This document shows, piece after piece, positions 32,885 through 41,942 of a stretch of DNA of 64,000 nt. Below the pieces are notes generated by a model that saw only the letters and a program-made list of their open reading frames with translations, searched no databases and was not told where the DNA came from. Position numbers and translations under genes: made by a program. This DNA is from JACCVL01 sp963704295 (GTDB lineage: Bacteria; Actinomycetota; Actinomycetes; Propionibacteriales; Nocardioidaceae): contig OY969884.1 of assembly GCA_963704295.1 (NCBI GenBank), positions 806,001 through 870,000 on the forward strand. The letters run 5' to 3'. The first letter of the stretch is position 1. Each line of letters opens with the position of its first letter.

Positions 32885-33529
32885 TCAGCGCAGCGCCTCG
32901 GCGACCTCGATCGCCGCCGCCAGCACCCGCGGCCCGACCCGGCCGGCCGCCAGCTCCCCCAGCGTGACCACGCCGACCGACGCCACCAGACCGGGTACGT
33001 CGTGCACCGGGGCGGCCAGCCCGTGCGCGCCCGGCTGCAGCTCGCCCTCGGTCAGCACGTAGCCGGACTCCGCGGCCGGATCGTTCTCGGCCGGCAGCAG
33101 CATCGCCCGCCCGGCGGCGCCACGGTCCAGCGGGTGCCGGGCTCCGACCCGGTAGGCGACGTGGAAGTCGGTCCAGCTCGGCTCGACGACCGCCACGGCG
33201 AGCGCCTCGTTCCCGTCGGCGACGGTCAGGTGCGCGGTCGCTCCGACGTCCTGCGCGAGTCGGCGCAGCACCGGTGCGACCGCGGCGCGCAGCCCCGGCT
33301 GCACCGCGGCGGCGAGCCCGAGCAGCCCCGTCCCGAGCCCGATCCGCGCGTCGGCGCCGCGCCGGACCAGCGCGTGCCCCTCGAGGGTGGCCACCAGGCG
33401 GTGCACCACGGTCCGGTTGAGGCCGAGCTCGCCGGCCAGCTCGGTCGCGGTCATCGGAGCCGCGTGCGCGGCGAGGCAGGTCAGGACGCGCAGTCCCCGG
33501 TCCAGGGTCTGCGAGATCTCACCCGGCAC
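32885..33529 (-). CDS. IclR-family transcriptional regulator
   Basis: 214 residues. Winged-helix N-terminus (QTLDRGLRVLTCLAAH, LGLNRTVVHRLVATLEGHAL) and an effector domain (LDRGAAGRAMLLPA, LVASVGVVTLGEL). IclR proteins commonly control aromatic or acetate catabolism. Its stop is 18 bp from the AsnC/Lrp stop. The start at GTG 33529 overlaps the end of the MFS gene by 11 bp and has a TACCCT box 7 nt upstream, inside that gene. Confidence 0.9.
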   Translation of the reverse strand: MPGEISQTLDRGLRVLTCLAAHAAPMTATELAGELGLNRTVVHRLVATLEGHALVRRGADARIGLGTGLLGLAAAVQPGLRAAVAPVLRRLAQDVGATAHLTVADGNEALAVAVVEPSWTDFHVAYRVGARHPLDRGAAGRAMLLPAENDPAAESGYVLTEGELQPGAHGLAAPVHDVPGLVASVGVVTLGELAAGRVGPRVLAAAIEVAEALR

Positions 33530-34937
33530 GCAGCTGAGGGTAGTCCGCCGCCGCCTCCTCACCCGCCGCTCGCCGCGGCAGGACCCGCCGGGCGAGCAGG
33601 ATGGCCAGCAGCTGGACGACGAGCATCGCCGCGAACACGACGACGAACTCCATCCCGTCGCCGCCGTCGCCCGGGCGGCGAAGCGCCGCGTACAGCACCC
33701 CGCCGAGACCGACCGTCAGGATCGATCCGAGCGCGTCCGAGATCTGCAACGCGGCGGAGTTGGCTCCCTGGTCGGCCCGCGGGCTGAGCCGGAACAGCAG
33801 CACGCTGAGAGTGGAGAAGGTGATGCCCATGCCCGCGCCGGTGACGACCCAGCCGGGGGCCGCGACCAGCGCCGGGACCTCGTCCAGCAGGGCCAGCGAG
33901 CTGCCCCCGAGACCGACCAGCACGATCGCCGCACCGGTGATGGCCAGCCGCTGCCGGTCCGCATCCAGGCCGGGCCGGCCCTGCCACCACGATCCCGCCC
34001 ACCAGCCGAGCGCCGCGCCGGTCAGGCAGGCGCCCGCCAACGTCGGCGAGAGCCCCCGGTGCTCGACGAGCATCAGCGGCAGGAACGCCTCGGCCCCGGC
34101 GAAGGCACCGGCCTGCGCGCCACGCAGCGCGACCACCGACGGCAGCCCGCGGCGCAGCCGCAGCGTGCCGGGTGGGGTGAGCGTGCGCAAAGCCGGGGCG
34201 AGCGCGAGCGCGCCGGCCACCAGCAGCAGCACGCCCAGCGCGACCCGCTCCCGCTGGACCTGCTGCCCGCCGAACTGCAGGGTCGCGGCACCGACGGCGA
34301 GCGCTGCCGCCGGCAGCACCCGTCCGGCCCGGCGCTCCTCCGTACCGCCGGGTCGCGCGTCGGCGAGCGGCTCGAGCAGCAGCAGCACCGGCGCCACGAC
34401 GAGGGGCAGCAGCCCGTAGAAGACCAGCCGCCAGCTGAGGTTCTCGGCGAGCGTCCCCGCGACCACCGGGCCGACGACCGCGGGCAGCACCCAGGCCGCC
34501 GACAGGTAGGCGAACATCCGCGGCCGCAGCTCGTCGGGATACCTGCTCCCGACCAGCACGTAGACGCCGACGATCAGCGCCCCGCCCCCCAGCCCCTGCA
34601 CCAGTCGGCCGACGATGAAGGGCACCATCGAGCCGGCCGCGCCGGCAAGGGCCAAGCCGACGGCGAAGAGGGCGACGCCGATGAGTACGGTCGGTCTCGG
34701 ACCGAACCGGTCGGTCAGGTCACCGGCGACCGCGGTGCCGAACAGGCTGCTGACCAGGAAGCCGGTGAACGACCAGGCGTACAGGCTGAGACCGTCCAGC
34801 TCCCGGGCCGCCACCGGCATCGCGGTGGCCACCGCCATGGCCTCGAAGGCCACCAGGGAGACGAGGGCGACGACCCCGAGCGTGGTGCGGCGCAGGTCGG
34901 GCGACCACGGGCTAGTCGTCGTCGCCGTCCCCGCCAC
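33519..34937 (-). CDS. MFS transporter
   Basis: 472 residues with about 12-14 TM helices. The major-facilitator loop 2-3 motif is GDLTDRFGPRP, and VGRLVQGLGGGALIVGVYVLVG is typical of DHA2-type drug/proton antiporters. Substrate unknown. The GTG at 34937 overlaps the end of the DUF3039 gene by 26 bp, with GAAGG just upstream. Confidence 0.9.
   Translation of the reverse strand: MAGTATTTSPWSPDLRRTTLGVVALVSLVAFEAMAVATAMPVAARELDGLSLYAWSFTGFLVSSLFGTAVAGDLTDRFGPRPTVLIGVALFAVGLALAGAAGSMVPFIVGRLVQGLGGGALIVGVYVLVGSRYPDELRPRMFAYLSAAWVLPAVVGPVVAGTLAENLSWRLVFYGLLPLVVAPVLLLLEPLADARPGGTEERRAGRVLPAAALAVGAATLQFGGQQVQRERVALGVLLLVAGALALAPALRTLTPPGTLRLRRGLPSVVALRGAQAGAFAGAEAFLPLMLVEHRGLSPTLAGACLTGAALGWWAGSWWQGRPGLDADRQRLAITGAAIVLVGLGGSSLALLDEVPALVAAPGWVVTGAGMGITFSTLSVLLFRLSPRADQGANSAALQISDALGSILTVGLGGVLYAALRRPGDGGDGMEFVVVFAAMLVVQLLAILLARRVLPRRAAGEEAAADYPQLRAG
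33537..33542 (-). promoter_or_regulatory. -10 box, leaderless start of the IclR gene
   Basis: TACCCT on the minus strand, 7 nt before GTG 33529, inside the 3' end of the MFS gene. Confidence 0.4.
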
Positions 34938-35178
34938 CGGCCTTCATCGACGCCCAGATCTCCTTGCACTCGGGACAGACCGGGAAACGCTGCGGGTCGC
35001 GACTGGGGACCCACACCTTGCCGCACAGGGCGACGACAGGGGTGCCCTCGACCATCGCCGCGGTCAGCTTGTCCTTGGGGACGTAGTGCGAGAACCGCTC
35101 GTGGTCACCGTCGTCGGTGACCGGGCGGGTTCGTGCGTCCTCGACCGTCTGGGTGCCGGGGCTCAGCGAGGTGCTCAC
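34912..35178 (-). CDS. DUF3039 family protein
   Basis: 88 residues. A small soluble protein with a possible zinc site: His in RFSHYVPKDKL, Cys in VALCGKVWVPSRDP and CPEC near the C-terminus. It ends in an acidic tail (GGGDGDDD). Function unknown; the family is widespread in actinobacteria. It overlaps the MFS start downstream. Confidence 0.9.
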   Translation of the reverse strand: MSTSLSPGTQTVEDARTRPVTDDGDHERFSHYVPKDKLTAAMVEGTPVVALCGKVWVPSRDPQRFPVCPECKEIWASMKAGGGDGDDD

Positions 35179-35200
35179 GGCCGCAGTCTGGCACGGCCGC

Positions 35201-35773
35201 TCAGTTGGACGCGGGGTCCTCCGGGAAGTCCGCGAAAAGCGCCAGCCGGCCGCCCTGGCGGCGCCAGACGTCCCGCCAGAGGGCGTCCGGCGCAGCGGTC
35301 ACCAGGTCCTCCGGCTGCGACGGCAGCACCACCCAGGCCTTCTCCTCGACCTCGGCCTCGAGCTGGCCGGGGCCCCAGCCGCTGTAACCGGCGAAGATCC
35401 GCATCGCCGCGATCGCCCCGGACACGACCTCGACCGGCGTGTCGAGGTCGATCAGCCCGGTGTCGGCGAACATCCGGCGCCAGCCCAACGGCGCGGCCGG
35501 CGTGTCCGGCGCCAGCACTGCTACTCCGAGCGCGGCACCGGTGGAGACCGGACCACCGCCGAACAGCACGTCCGGCGGGGTGACCTCGGACTCCCAGCCG
35601 GGGAGCACGTCGGCCACCGGCAGCTCCAGCGGGCGGTCCAGCACCACACCGAGCGCACCGTCGTCGTCGTGGTCCAGCAGCAGCACGACGCTGCGCCGGA
35701 AGTTGGGGTCGAGCAGGGCCGGGGTCGACACCAGCAGCCTGCCGACCCAGCCCCGGGGCGACTCCCCCGTCAA
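35201..35773 (-). CDS. YqgE/AlgH family protein
   Basis: 190 residues of UPF0301. Family blocks: GRLLVSTPALLDPNFRRSVV, DHDDDGALGVVLDRPL, VLFGGGPV, and FAGYSGWGPGQLEAEV. The biochemical role is not settled. The start is TTG 35773, which overlaps the malic enzyme stop (TTGA) and has AGGA upstream. Confidence 0.93.
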   Translation of the reverse strand: MTGESPRGWVGRLLVSTPALLDPNFRRSVVLLLDHDDDGALGVVLDRPLELPVADVLPGWESEVTPPDVLFGGGPVSTGAALGVAVLAPDTPAAPLGWRRMFADTGLIDLDTPVEVVSGAIAAMRIFAGYSGWGPGQLEAEVEEKAWVVLPSQPEDLVTAAPDALWRDVWRRQGGRLALFADFPEDPASN

Positions 35774-37173
35774 CGCCCGGTCCTGGCGGCGCCGGTGACC
35801 GCCTGGGCCACCACGTCGTGCACGTCGGGGTGGAAGACGCTGGGGATCACGTAGTTCGCGTTCAGCTCGTCGTCGGTGACCGTACGGGCGATCGCCTCTG
35901 CGGCAGCCTGCAGCACGTCCAGCCCGATGCTGCGGCTCTGCGCGTCGAGCAGCCCGCGGAAGACGCCCGGAAACGCCAGCACGTTGTTGATCTGGTTCGG
36001 ATAGTCCGACCGGCCGGTGGCGACCACGGCGGCATGCTTGCGCGCCTCACCGGGGTCGATCTCGGGCTCGGGGTTGGCCAGCGCGAAGACGATCGGGTCC
36101 GGCGCCATCGTCGCGACGTCGTCGGCCCCGATCAGCCGCGGCGCGGACAGGCCGATGAAGACGTCGGCACCGTGCAGCGCGTCCTGCAGGCTGCCGGTCG
36201 CCTGCTCGGCGTTGGTGTTCTCGGCCACCCACCGCAGGTCGGGGCCGATGTTCGGTCGGCCGCGATGCACGATGCCGTCCAGGTCGACCACGGTCACCGC
36301 TCCGGCGCCCGTGGCCGCTCCGGCGTGCAGCAGCAGCTTGAGCACGGCCGTGCCGGCGGCACCGGCGCCGACCATGACCACCCGCACGTCGGCGAGGCTG
36401 CGGCCCACGACCCGCAGCGCGTTGGTCAGCGCTGCCAGCACCACGATCGCGGTGCCGTGCTGGTCGTCGTGGAAGACCGGGATGTCGAGCAGCTCCCGCA
36501 GCCGGCGTTCGACCTCGAAGCAGCGGGGCGCCCCGATGTCCTCCAGGTTGATGCCGGCGAAGCCGGGGGACACGGCCGCGACGGTGCGGACGATCTCGTC
36601 GACGTCCTGGGTGTCCAGACACAGCGGCCAGGCGTCGATGCCAGCGAACCGCTTGAACAGCGCAGCCTTGCCCTCCATCACCGGCAGCGCCGCCGCCGGG
36701 CCGATGTTGCCCAGTCCAAGCACCGCGGAGCCGTCGGTGACCACGGCGACGGCGTTCCGCTTGACGGTGAGCCGGCGCGCGTCGTCGGGGTTGTCCACGA
36801 TCGCCCGGCAGATCCGGGCCACGCCCGGCGTATAGACCATCGACAGGTCGTCCCGGTTGCGGATCGGGTGCTTGGAGGCCATCTCGATCGTCCCACCGAG
36901 GTGCATGAGGAACGTGCGGTCCGACACCTTGTGCACGTTCACGCCGGGCACTGCCCTGAGCGCGTCGACGATGACGTCGGCGTGCTCGGTCGACGAGGCC
37001 GCGCAGGTGACGTCCATCCGCAGCAGCTCGGCACCGGAAGCGGTCACGTCGAGTGCGGTCACCATGCCGCCGGTCTTCTCGACCGCGGCGGTCAGCTCAC
37101 CGACCCCGGAGCCCCCCACCGGCAGCTCGAGACGCACGGTGATCGAGTAGGAGATGCTCGGCGGCGCGCTCAC
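35770..37173 (-). CDS. NAD(P)-dependent malic enzyme with ACT domain
   Basis: 467 residues. Residues 8-80 form an ACT domain (SYSITVRLELPVGGSG), the rest is a bacterial malic enzyme that decarboxylates malate to pyruvate. Catalytic Tyr is in MVYTPGVARI, Lys in VMEGKAALFKRFAGIDA; metal acids are in NLEDIGAPRCFEVE and FHDDQHGTA; the nucleotide site is MVGAGAAGTAV. The ACT domain suggests allosteric control by an amino acid. GTG 37173; divergent from the TetR gene 39 bp away. Confidence 0.94.
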   Translation of the reverse strand: MSAPPSISYSITVRLELPVGGSGVGELTAAVEKTGGMVTALDVTASGAELLRMDVTCAASSTEHADVIVDALRAVPGVNVHKVSDRTFLMHLGGTIEMASKHPIRNRDDLSMVYTPGVARICRAIVDNPDDARRLTVKRNAVAVVTDGSAVLGLGNIGPAAALPVMEGKAALFKRFAGIDAWPLCLDTQDVDEIVRTVAAVSPGFAGINLEDIGAPRCFEVERRLRELLDIPVFHDDQHGTAIVVLAALTNALRVVGRSLADVRVVMVGAGAAGTAVLKLLLHAGAATGAGAVTVVDLDGIVHRGRPNIGPDLRWVAENTNAEQATGSLQDALHGADVFIGLSAPRLIGADDVATMAPDPIVFALANPEPEIDPGEARKHAAVVATGRSDYPNQINNVLAFPGVFRGLLDAQSRSIGLDVLQAAAEAIARTVTDDELNANYVIPSVFHPDVHDVVAQAVTGAARTGR

Positions 37174-37200
37174 GCGGTCATGCTGCCACGACCGCCGCCG

Positions 37201-37206
37201 TATGCT
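37201..37206 (+). promoter_or_regulatory. -10 box, leaderless start of the TetR gene
   Basis: TATGCT, 6 nt before ATG 37213. Confidence 0.5.
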
Positions 37207-37212
37207 CGCGGC

Positions 37213-37881
37213 ATGCCTCTGGGCGGAGCGAAGGTCCCCGGGCAGGGCCGCGGCACCCGCAAGCAGTTCTCCGCGGCCACCCGCAGCTCCCTGGTCGACG
37301 AGGCCGCCAGGCTGTTCGCGGCCCGCGGTTACGCCGGGACCAGCCTGGACGAGGTGGTGGCCCGCGCCGCGGTCACCAAGGGCGCCCTCTATCACCACTT
37401 CGCGGGTAAGCAGGACCTCTTCCGGGCGGTGTTCGAGCGCACCGAGGAGGCCGCGATGGCCGCCATCCAGCAGCAGATGGCAGCCGAGACCGACCCCTGG
37501 GAGCGCGCTCGAACGGGGATCGGCGGCTTCCTCGCGGCGTGCCAGGAGCCGGGGTACCGGCGGATCGTGCTGGAGGAAGGACCGGTCGCGCTCGGCATCG
37601 AGCACTGGCGGGAGTCCGAGCAGCGCACGACGTTCGCGATGCTGCGCTCGGTTGCAGCCGACCTGCTGGCGGACCACTCCGTCGACCACGGCCTGGTCGA
37701 GGCGTTCACCCAGGTCTTCTTCGGCGCGCTGTCCGCGGCCGGTCAGGCGATTGCGACCGCCGAGGACGCCGAGGCCACTGGCGAGCGGGTCGCCACCGTG
37801 CTCGCGGCCATCCTCGCCGGCCTCCGGGCCCTCACCGACGAGGGCGTCGACCTCCAGCAGGGCACCCGCCTCAGCGGCTGA
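37213..37881 (+). CDS. TetR-family transcriptional regulator
   Basis: 222 residues. N-terminal HTH: LVDEAARLFAARGYAGTSLD, VVARAAVTKGALYHHFAGKQ, DLFRAVFE. The rest is the helical ligand-binding domain. It is divergent from the malic enzyme gene, a plausible target. The stop overlaps the convergent DUF3048 gene by 11 bp. Confidence 0.93.
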   Translation: MPLGGAKVPGQGRGTRKQFSAATRSSLVDEAARLFAARGYAGTSLDEVVARAAVTKGALYHHFAGKQDLFRAVFERTEEAAMAAIQQQMAAETDPWERARTGIGGFLAACQEPGYRRIVLEEGPVALGIEHWRESEQRTTFAMLRSVAADLLADHSVDHGLVEAFTQVFFGALSAAGQAIATAEDAEATGERVATVLAAILAGLRALTDEGVDLQQGTRLSG

Positions 37882-38899
37882 TCCGCACGCCGCCGCCCTC
37901 GGCGTCGACCGGCGCGAGCTCGACCCAGGTGTGGCCGGGAGGCACCGGAAGGGGCCCGTCCTTGCCGCTCAGCTGGACCGGGCTGTCCAAGTGCTCCTTG
38001 GTCCACGTGCCGCGCACGACCTTCCCGGCGGAGAACAGCAGGGCGTCCCCGCTGCCCTCGAGGAGCGTCTCGGGCACCGGGTTGCCCGCCGGGTCCTTGT
38101 ATCCCGCGTCTCCGAGCTCGACCCGCAGCACCAGCACCGAGTCCGCCGCGAAGTCGTCACCGCTCGCCGCGTTGCTGGTCGGTCGGACGTACCTGCCGTC
38201 CTCGAACCGCCACGAGGTGGTGCTGCCGGCCGAGAACGACACGTCCACCGCCGTCGCCCTGGCCCCGCCCGTCATCGGGTTGGGCCCGAACGGCAGATAG
38301 GGCGGCGGGGGCTCGGCCCGGTCCAGCGCGTCCACCAGCTCGGGCAACCGGACCATCAGGTCGTAAGGCGAGGTGCGGTCGTCGGCGCGGTAGAACCCCG
38401 GATCCCCCTCGCCGTAGGTGCCGATCTCGGCGTCGGCGATGCGCGCCCGGGTCGGTGGCGCGCCGCCGGCGGCGACCAGCACCGACTCGGCCGGCGTCAC
38501 GATCCCGATGTCGCTGGCCCGCATCGAGCGCACCGGTCCGACCACGTCCGGGATCTCCGAGTAGTACATCGCGGCCAGCCGGGTGAGCCCGCCCTCGACC
38601 AGCTCCTCGGTGACCAGGTCGGCGGACGACAGCCCGATCTGCGGCGCGGACGACCCGGTGTTGTCGATCTTCACCGTCACCACCGGGTGCGCGGGCAGCC
38701 CACCGTCCACCGGCAGCCCGGTCAGCGGCTGGGACTGGGTGAGCGAGCCCCCGTCGCGGCTGTCCGCGTCCGGTGCCGACGCGTCTGCCCCGCCGGACGC
38801 CCCGTCGTCCCCGCAGCCGGCCGGCCCACAGACGAGAACAAGACAGGCGAGGACCCGGCGGGCGGCGGACGCGGCGGACGCGGCGGACGCGGCGGTCAT
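37871..38899 (-). CDS. DUF3048 family lipoprotein
   Basis: 342 residues. Signal sequence RRVLACLVLVCGPAGC with a Cys that could be lipidated, though Pro at -3 is unusual. Then a Asp/Ser/Gly-rich linker and a DUF3048 domain (VVTVKIDNTGSSAPQIGLSS, VGPVRSMRASDIGIV, YRADDRTSPYDLMV). Such proteins (YerB-like) are extracytoplasmic with unknown function. The N-terminus before the signal is a repeated Ala-Ala-Ser. Confidence 0.9.
   Translation of the reverse strand: MTAASAASAASAARRVLACLVLVCGPAGCGDDGASGGADASAPDADSRDGGSLTQSQPLTGLPVDGGLPAHPVVTVKIDNTGSSAPQIGLSSADLVTEELVEGGLTRLAAMYYSEIPDVVGPVRSMRASDIGIVTPAESVLVAAGGAPPTRARIADAEIGTYGEGDPGFYRADDRTSPYDLMVRLPELVDALDRAEPPPPYLPFGPNPMTGGARATAVDVSFSAGSTTSWRFEDGRYVRPTSNAASGDDFAADSVLVLRVELGDAGYKDPAGNPVPETLLEGSGDALLFSAGKVVRGTWTKEHLDSPVQLSGKDGPLPVPPGHTWVELAPVDAEGGGVRISR
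38867..38893. repeat. 9-bp tandem repeat (three Ala-Ala-Ser units)
   Basis: Three copies of a 9-bp unit (GCCGCGTCC on the minus strand) right after the start codon of the DUF3048 lipoprotein gene. Copy-number change would lengthen or shorten the n-region of the signal peptide without frameshift. Confidence 0.85.
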
Positions 38900-38948
38900 G
38901 GTGACCAGTGTGTGGCGCCAGATCCCGGCCCGGAGGCCGCCGCGCCGG

Positions 38949-39444
38949 TCAGCCGCGGGGGCGCAGCGTGGCCGCCTTCCACTTACCGGTCCACACCGGC
39001 GAGCGGTGCACGCGCTGCCCGGTGCTCGGCGAGTGCAGCAGGATCCGCTTGCCGTCGCGCCACCCGACGAACATGCCGACGTGGTAGATGCCGCTGCCGC
39101 TGTAGAAGAACATCAGGTCGCCCTTGCGCATGTGCTTCTTGATGACCGGCCGCATGGCGCGGTACTGCGCCGACGAGGTCCGCGGCAGGTTCACACCCGT
39201 CCGCTTCTTGAACGAGAAGTAGAACAGACCGGAGCAGTCGAACCGGTTCGGACCGGCGGCGCCGTAGCTGTACGCGGTCGCCGATCTGGTTCTTGGCGAC
39301 CTTCATCGCGTGCCGGATCTTCTTGGTGGACGCCGCGTCGGCGTCGGGGGCGACGACCGCGGTGGTGGCCATCAGGGCCAGCGTGGCGGCGAGGACGGTG
39401 AGGAACAGCGCGAGGGCGCGCTGCATCCGCAGGGGTGCAGACAT
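38949..39444 (-). pseudogene. NlpC/P60 cell-wall hydrolase, single-base frameshift
   Basis: A secreted endopeptidase of the NlpC/P60 type. The N-terminus, with signal peptide (about 1-38) and KIRHAMKVAKNQIGD, is in one frame; the catalytic part is in the next: YSYGAAGPNRFDCSGLFYFS with the nucleophilic Cys, and GIYHVGMFVG with the His. Removing one base near 39283 restores a 164-residue protein reading GDRYSYGAAGP or GDAYSYGAAGP. ATG 39444 has GGAAGGA nine bases upstream. A c-di-AMP riboswitch lies in its leader, as is common for actinobacterial cell-wall hydrolases. Confidence 0.85.
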
Positions 39445-39460
39445 GGGAGCGCTTCCTTCC

Positions 39461-39632
39461 CACGCCTGCGGGGTCAGCTGTCGGGTTCGGGCGGAAAGGT
39501 GCCCGGTCGCGGAAGCCCTCCTGGTGGGCTGGCTCCGCGGCTTCACCCCAAGCACCTCCCGGTCCGTGCTGGGTGCACGGCCTGGGTGGTGCGGTGACGG
39601 CCGAGGCCGTCGGTGGGTCCCCCGCTCCTGCC
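39461..39632 (-). ncRNA. ydaO/yuaA c-di-AMP riboswitch
   Basis: The leader of the NlpC/P60 gene contains the conserved blocks of the ydaO class in order on the minus strand: GCGGGGGACCCA (about 39614-39625), GCTTGGGGTGAAGCC (about 39539-39553) and CCGAACCCGACAGCTGACC (39472-39490), closing with CCCCGCAGGCG. GCGGGG near the 5' end can pair with CCCCGC at the 3' end as P1. These riboswitches bind c-di-AMP and usually shut off wall-hydrolase genes. The rest of the intergenic stretch, 39633-39830, shows only a GGGTGG/CCACCC hairpin (39717-39731) and no gene. Confidence 0.85.
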
Positions 39633-39830
39633 CGAGAGGTGTGGTCGACGTCAGGTCGAGGGGCGAGAGCGGGTCGGGGCAGGACTCGGCGTCGACCATC
39701 TCGCCTATGCAGTTGTGGGTGGCCGCCACCCGGGACGCGGGCGGCAACCCGGACGACCGTACGTACTTCGCGGCCCGGGCGCCACCCCGGATCCACCGGC
39801 GTCAAGGAGTTTGCGAGGTCTGTCCGGATT

Positions 39831-40586
39831 CTAGAGCCGGCGGCCGCCGTCAACGTACAGGGTCTGGCCGGTGACGAAGCCGGCCTCCTCGCTGGCGAGG
39901 AAGCAGATCGCGGCCGCGACGTCGTCCGGGTCGCCCACCCGGCGCACCGGGGTCACGGCCGCGGAGGCCTCCCGGAACTCCTCCGGACTGGCGCCGACTC
40001 GGCGGGCGGTCTCGTCGGTCATGTCGGTCACGACGAAACCCGGCGCGACGGCGTTCGCCGTGATGCCGAACGGCCCGAGCTCCATCGCCAGCGTGCGGGT
40101 GAGACCCTGCAGGCCCATCTTCGCCGCGGAGTAGTTGGCCTGACCGCGGTTGCCGAGCGCGGAGACGCTGGACAGGCTCACGATCCGGCCGTAGCGCTGC
40201 TGCACCATCGGCTGCTGCACCGCCCGGGTGACGAGGAACGCACCACGCAGGTGCACGGCGACGACCTGGTCCCAGTCGTCCTCGGTCATCTTGAACAGCA
40301 GGTTGTCCCGGGTGATGCCGGCGTTGTTCACCAGCACGTGCGGGCCACCGAGGTTGGCTGCCACCCGGTCGACGGCTGCCTGGACCGAGGCGGCGTCGGT
40401 GACGTCGCAGCCGATCCCCAGGCCGGCGGATCCACCCAGGCCCGCAGCCGTCTCGGCCGCCTGCGCCTCGTCCAGGTCCAGCACGGCCACCGCCGCGCCT
40501 TCCGCGGCGAGCCGGCGGGCGGTGGTGGCACCGATGCCCCGCGCTCCCCCGGTGACGACGGCGACTCGGCCCGCGTACCTGTGCAT
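39831..40586 (-). CDS. SDR-family 3-oxoacyl-ACP reductase-like protein
   Basis: 251 residues, classical short-chain dehydrogenase. Cofactor site TGGARGIGATTARRLA with LDLDEA after beta-2 (NAD-like), NNAGITRDNLLFKM as in FabG, catalytic Ser in SLSSVSALG and YSAAK. It ends in a FabG-like VTGQTLYVDGG. Probably an acyl-thioester or related ketoreductase; true FabG function cannot be told from paralogues. TAGGGT lies 6 nt before ATG 40586. Confidence 0.92.
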   Translation of the reverse strand: MHRYAGRVAVVTGGARGIGATTARRLAAEGAAVAVLDLDEAQAAETAAGLGGSAGLGIGCDVTDAASVQAAVDRVAANLGGPHVLVNNAGITRDNLLFKMTEDDWDQVVAVHLRGAFLVTRAVQQPMVQQRYGRIVSLSSVSALGNRGQANYSAAKMGLQGLTRTLAMELGPFGITANAVAPGFVVTDMTDETARRVGASPEEFREASAAVTPVRRVGDPDDVAAAICFLASEEAGFVTGQTLYVDGGRRL

Positions 40587-40592
40587 CGGGCG

Positions 40593-40598
40593 ACCCTA
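40593..40598 (-). promoter_or_regulatory. -10 box, leaderless start of the SDR gene
   Basis: TAGGGT on the minus strand, 6 nt before ATG 40586. Confidence 0.5.
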
Positions 40599-40605
40599 TC
40601 GACGG

Positions 40606-41778
40606 TCAGCGGCGTGGGTTCACCCGGAGGATCTTGTCGTTGCCGGCGCCGTTGGCCGTCGTCACGTACAACACGTTGCCCGGCCCCAGCACCGGCGAGC
40701 GCAGCCGGCCGTAGTCCCCGTTCAGCCGTGGCGGCGTCCACATCCGCAGGAACCGTCCGCTGCGGCTGAACTTCATGATCCGCAGCGACGAGTCGGCCAG
40801 GCAGCCGACCGCCAGCGCACCCCGCCAGGCCCCCCACTTCGCCCCGCGCAGCCACACCGCGCCGGAGGTCGCCAGCGTCGGCTGGCCGGAGCTCCAGCGC
40901 GCCCCGATCTGCGGGCCGGGCAGCGAGAAGTCCGTCATCGGCGCGGACTCGTCGTACCCCGGCCCCGGGTCCCAGCCGTAGTTGCCGCCGCGCCGCAGCC
41001 GGTTCACCTCGTCGTCGCGGTACGTGCCGTGCTCGACCGACCACATCGTCCCGTCCCGCCCGGGCCGCAGCGCCAGCCCCTGCACGTTGCGGTGGCCGTA
41101 GGTGAAGATCCGTCGCTTCATGGCCCGCTGGGCGTTCGCGAAGGGGTTGGTGGGCCAGCCCCGCCCGGTGGCCGGCCGGACCCGCAGCACCTTCCCGCCA
41201 CCGGACCGCAGGCTCTGCGGGTTCCGCGACACGGCGGCGTCACCGGTGCCGATGTACAGCGCGCCCTCCGGCCCGAAGCGCAGCCGGCAGCCACCGTGCC
41301 GGCCGGACGTCGCCGGCAGCCCGCGCACGATCGGGCGCACGCGGACCGCCCGGCGGGTGGACTGCTTCAGCCGCCACATCACCACTCGGACGTCATGCCC
41401 GCCAGGCCGGGGAGAGTTCGCGCCGTGGCAGGTGTAGAAGTGCCGGGTCCGGACAAAGTTCTCGGCCGCCAGGATCGACATCAGGCCGGTCTCGCCGGAC
41501 GACCACATGCCGGAGCGGTCGAACCGCACCGAGTGGTCGCCGCCGCCCGGCGCGCGATAGCGCATGGTCAGCCGGGACCGCTGGGTGTAGAGCATCGCGC
41601 CGTTCGGCAGGAAGGTCAGGTCCCACGGGATGTCCAGCCCGCGCTTGACCACCTGCACCCGCAGCGTCGGCGCCCGCTCCGGGTCGACAGGCGCCTCGAC
41701 GGCGACGCCGGATGGCGCGGTCAGCGCCAGCGCGACGGCGGCGGCGGAAGCGACGGCGAGACGACGTGTGAGCTGCAT
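40606..41778 (-). CDS. Secreted PQQ-type sugar dehydrogenase-like beta-propeller
   Basis: 390 residues with a signal peptide (about 1-27). A six-bladed soluble glucose dehydrogenase/HHIP-like propeller: GLDIPWDLTFLPNGAMLYTQ, CRLRFGPEGALYIGTGD, FTYGHRNVQGLALRP and GGNYGWDPGPGY are family blocks. Two Cys (YTCHGAN, GGCRLRF) may form a disulfide. Whether it binds PQQ is unknown. ATG 41778 with GGGAGGG seven bases upstream. Confidence 0.92.
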   Translation of the reverse strand: MQLTRRLAVASAAAVALALTAPSGVAVEAPVDPERAPTLRVQVVKRGLDIPWDLTFLPNGAMLYTQRSRLTMRYRAPGGGDHSVRFDRSGMWSSGETGLMSILAAENFVRTRHFYTCHGANSPRPGGHDVRVVMWRLKQSTRRAVRVRPIVRGLPATSGRHGGCRLRFGPEGALYIGTGDAAVSRNPQSLRSGGGKVLRVRPATGRGWPTNPFANAQRAMKRRIFTYGHRNVQGLALRPGRDGTMWSVEHGTYRDDEVNRLRRGGNYGWDPGPGYDESAPMTDFSLPGPQIGARWSSGQPTLATSGAVWLRGAKWGAWRGALAVGCLADSSLRIMKFSRSGRFLRMWTPPRLNGDYGRLRSPVLGPGNVLYVTTANGAGNDKILRVNPRR

Positions 41779-41942
41779 GGGGTCACCCTCCCACCACGGT
41801 GGGTGACGTGCCTGCCCAATGGTCGTAGCCCGGGGGTCCCCATCGGCCGTAGACACGGGCGACGTCCTCGGACGATGGTCCGAGGGTGGCGGCGTGCCGC
41901 GTGCAGGGTGTGCGTCGGGGACCCGCTCGGAGGTGATGTCCG

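Noticed and set aside
39717..39731. GGGTGG/CCACCC hairpin considered as a terminator
   Set aside because: It is short, has no T-tract and is not at the end of a gene; recorded only as a feature of the gap.
39445..39853. Minus-strand open frames upstream of the NlpC/P60 start
   Set aside because: They run through the riboswitch and show no protein-like features.
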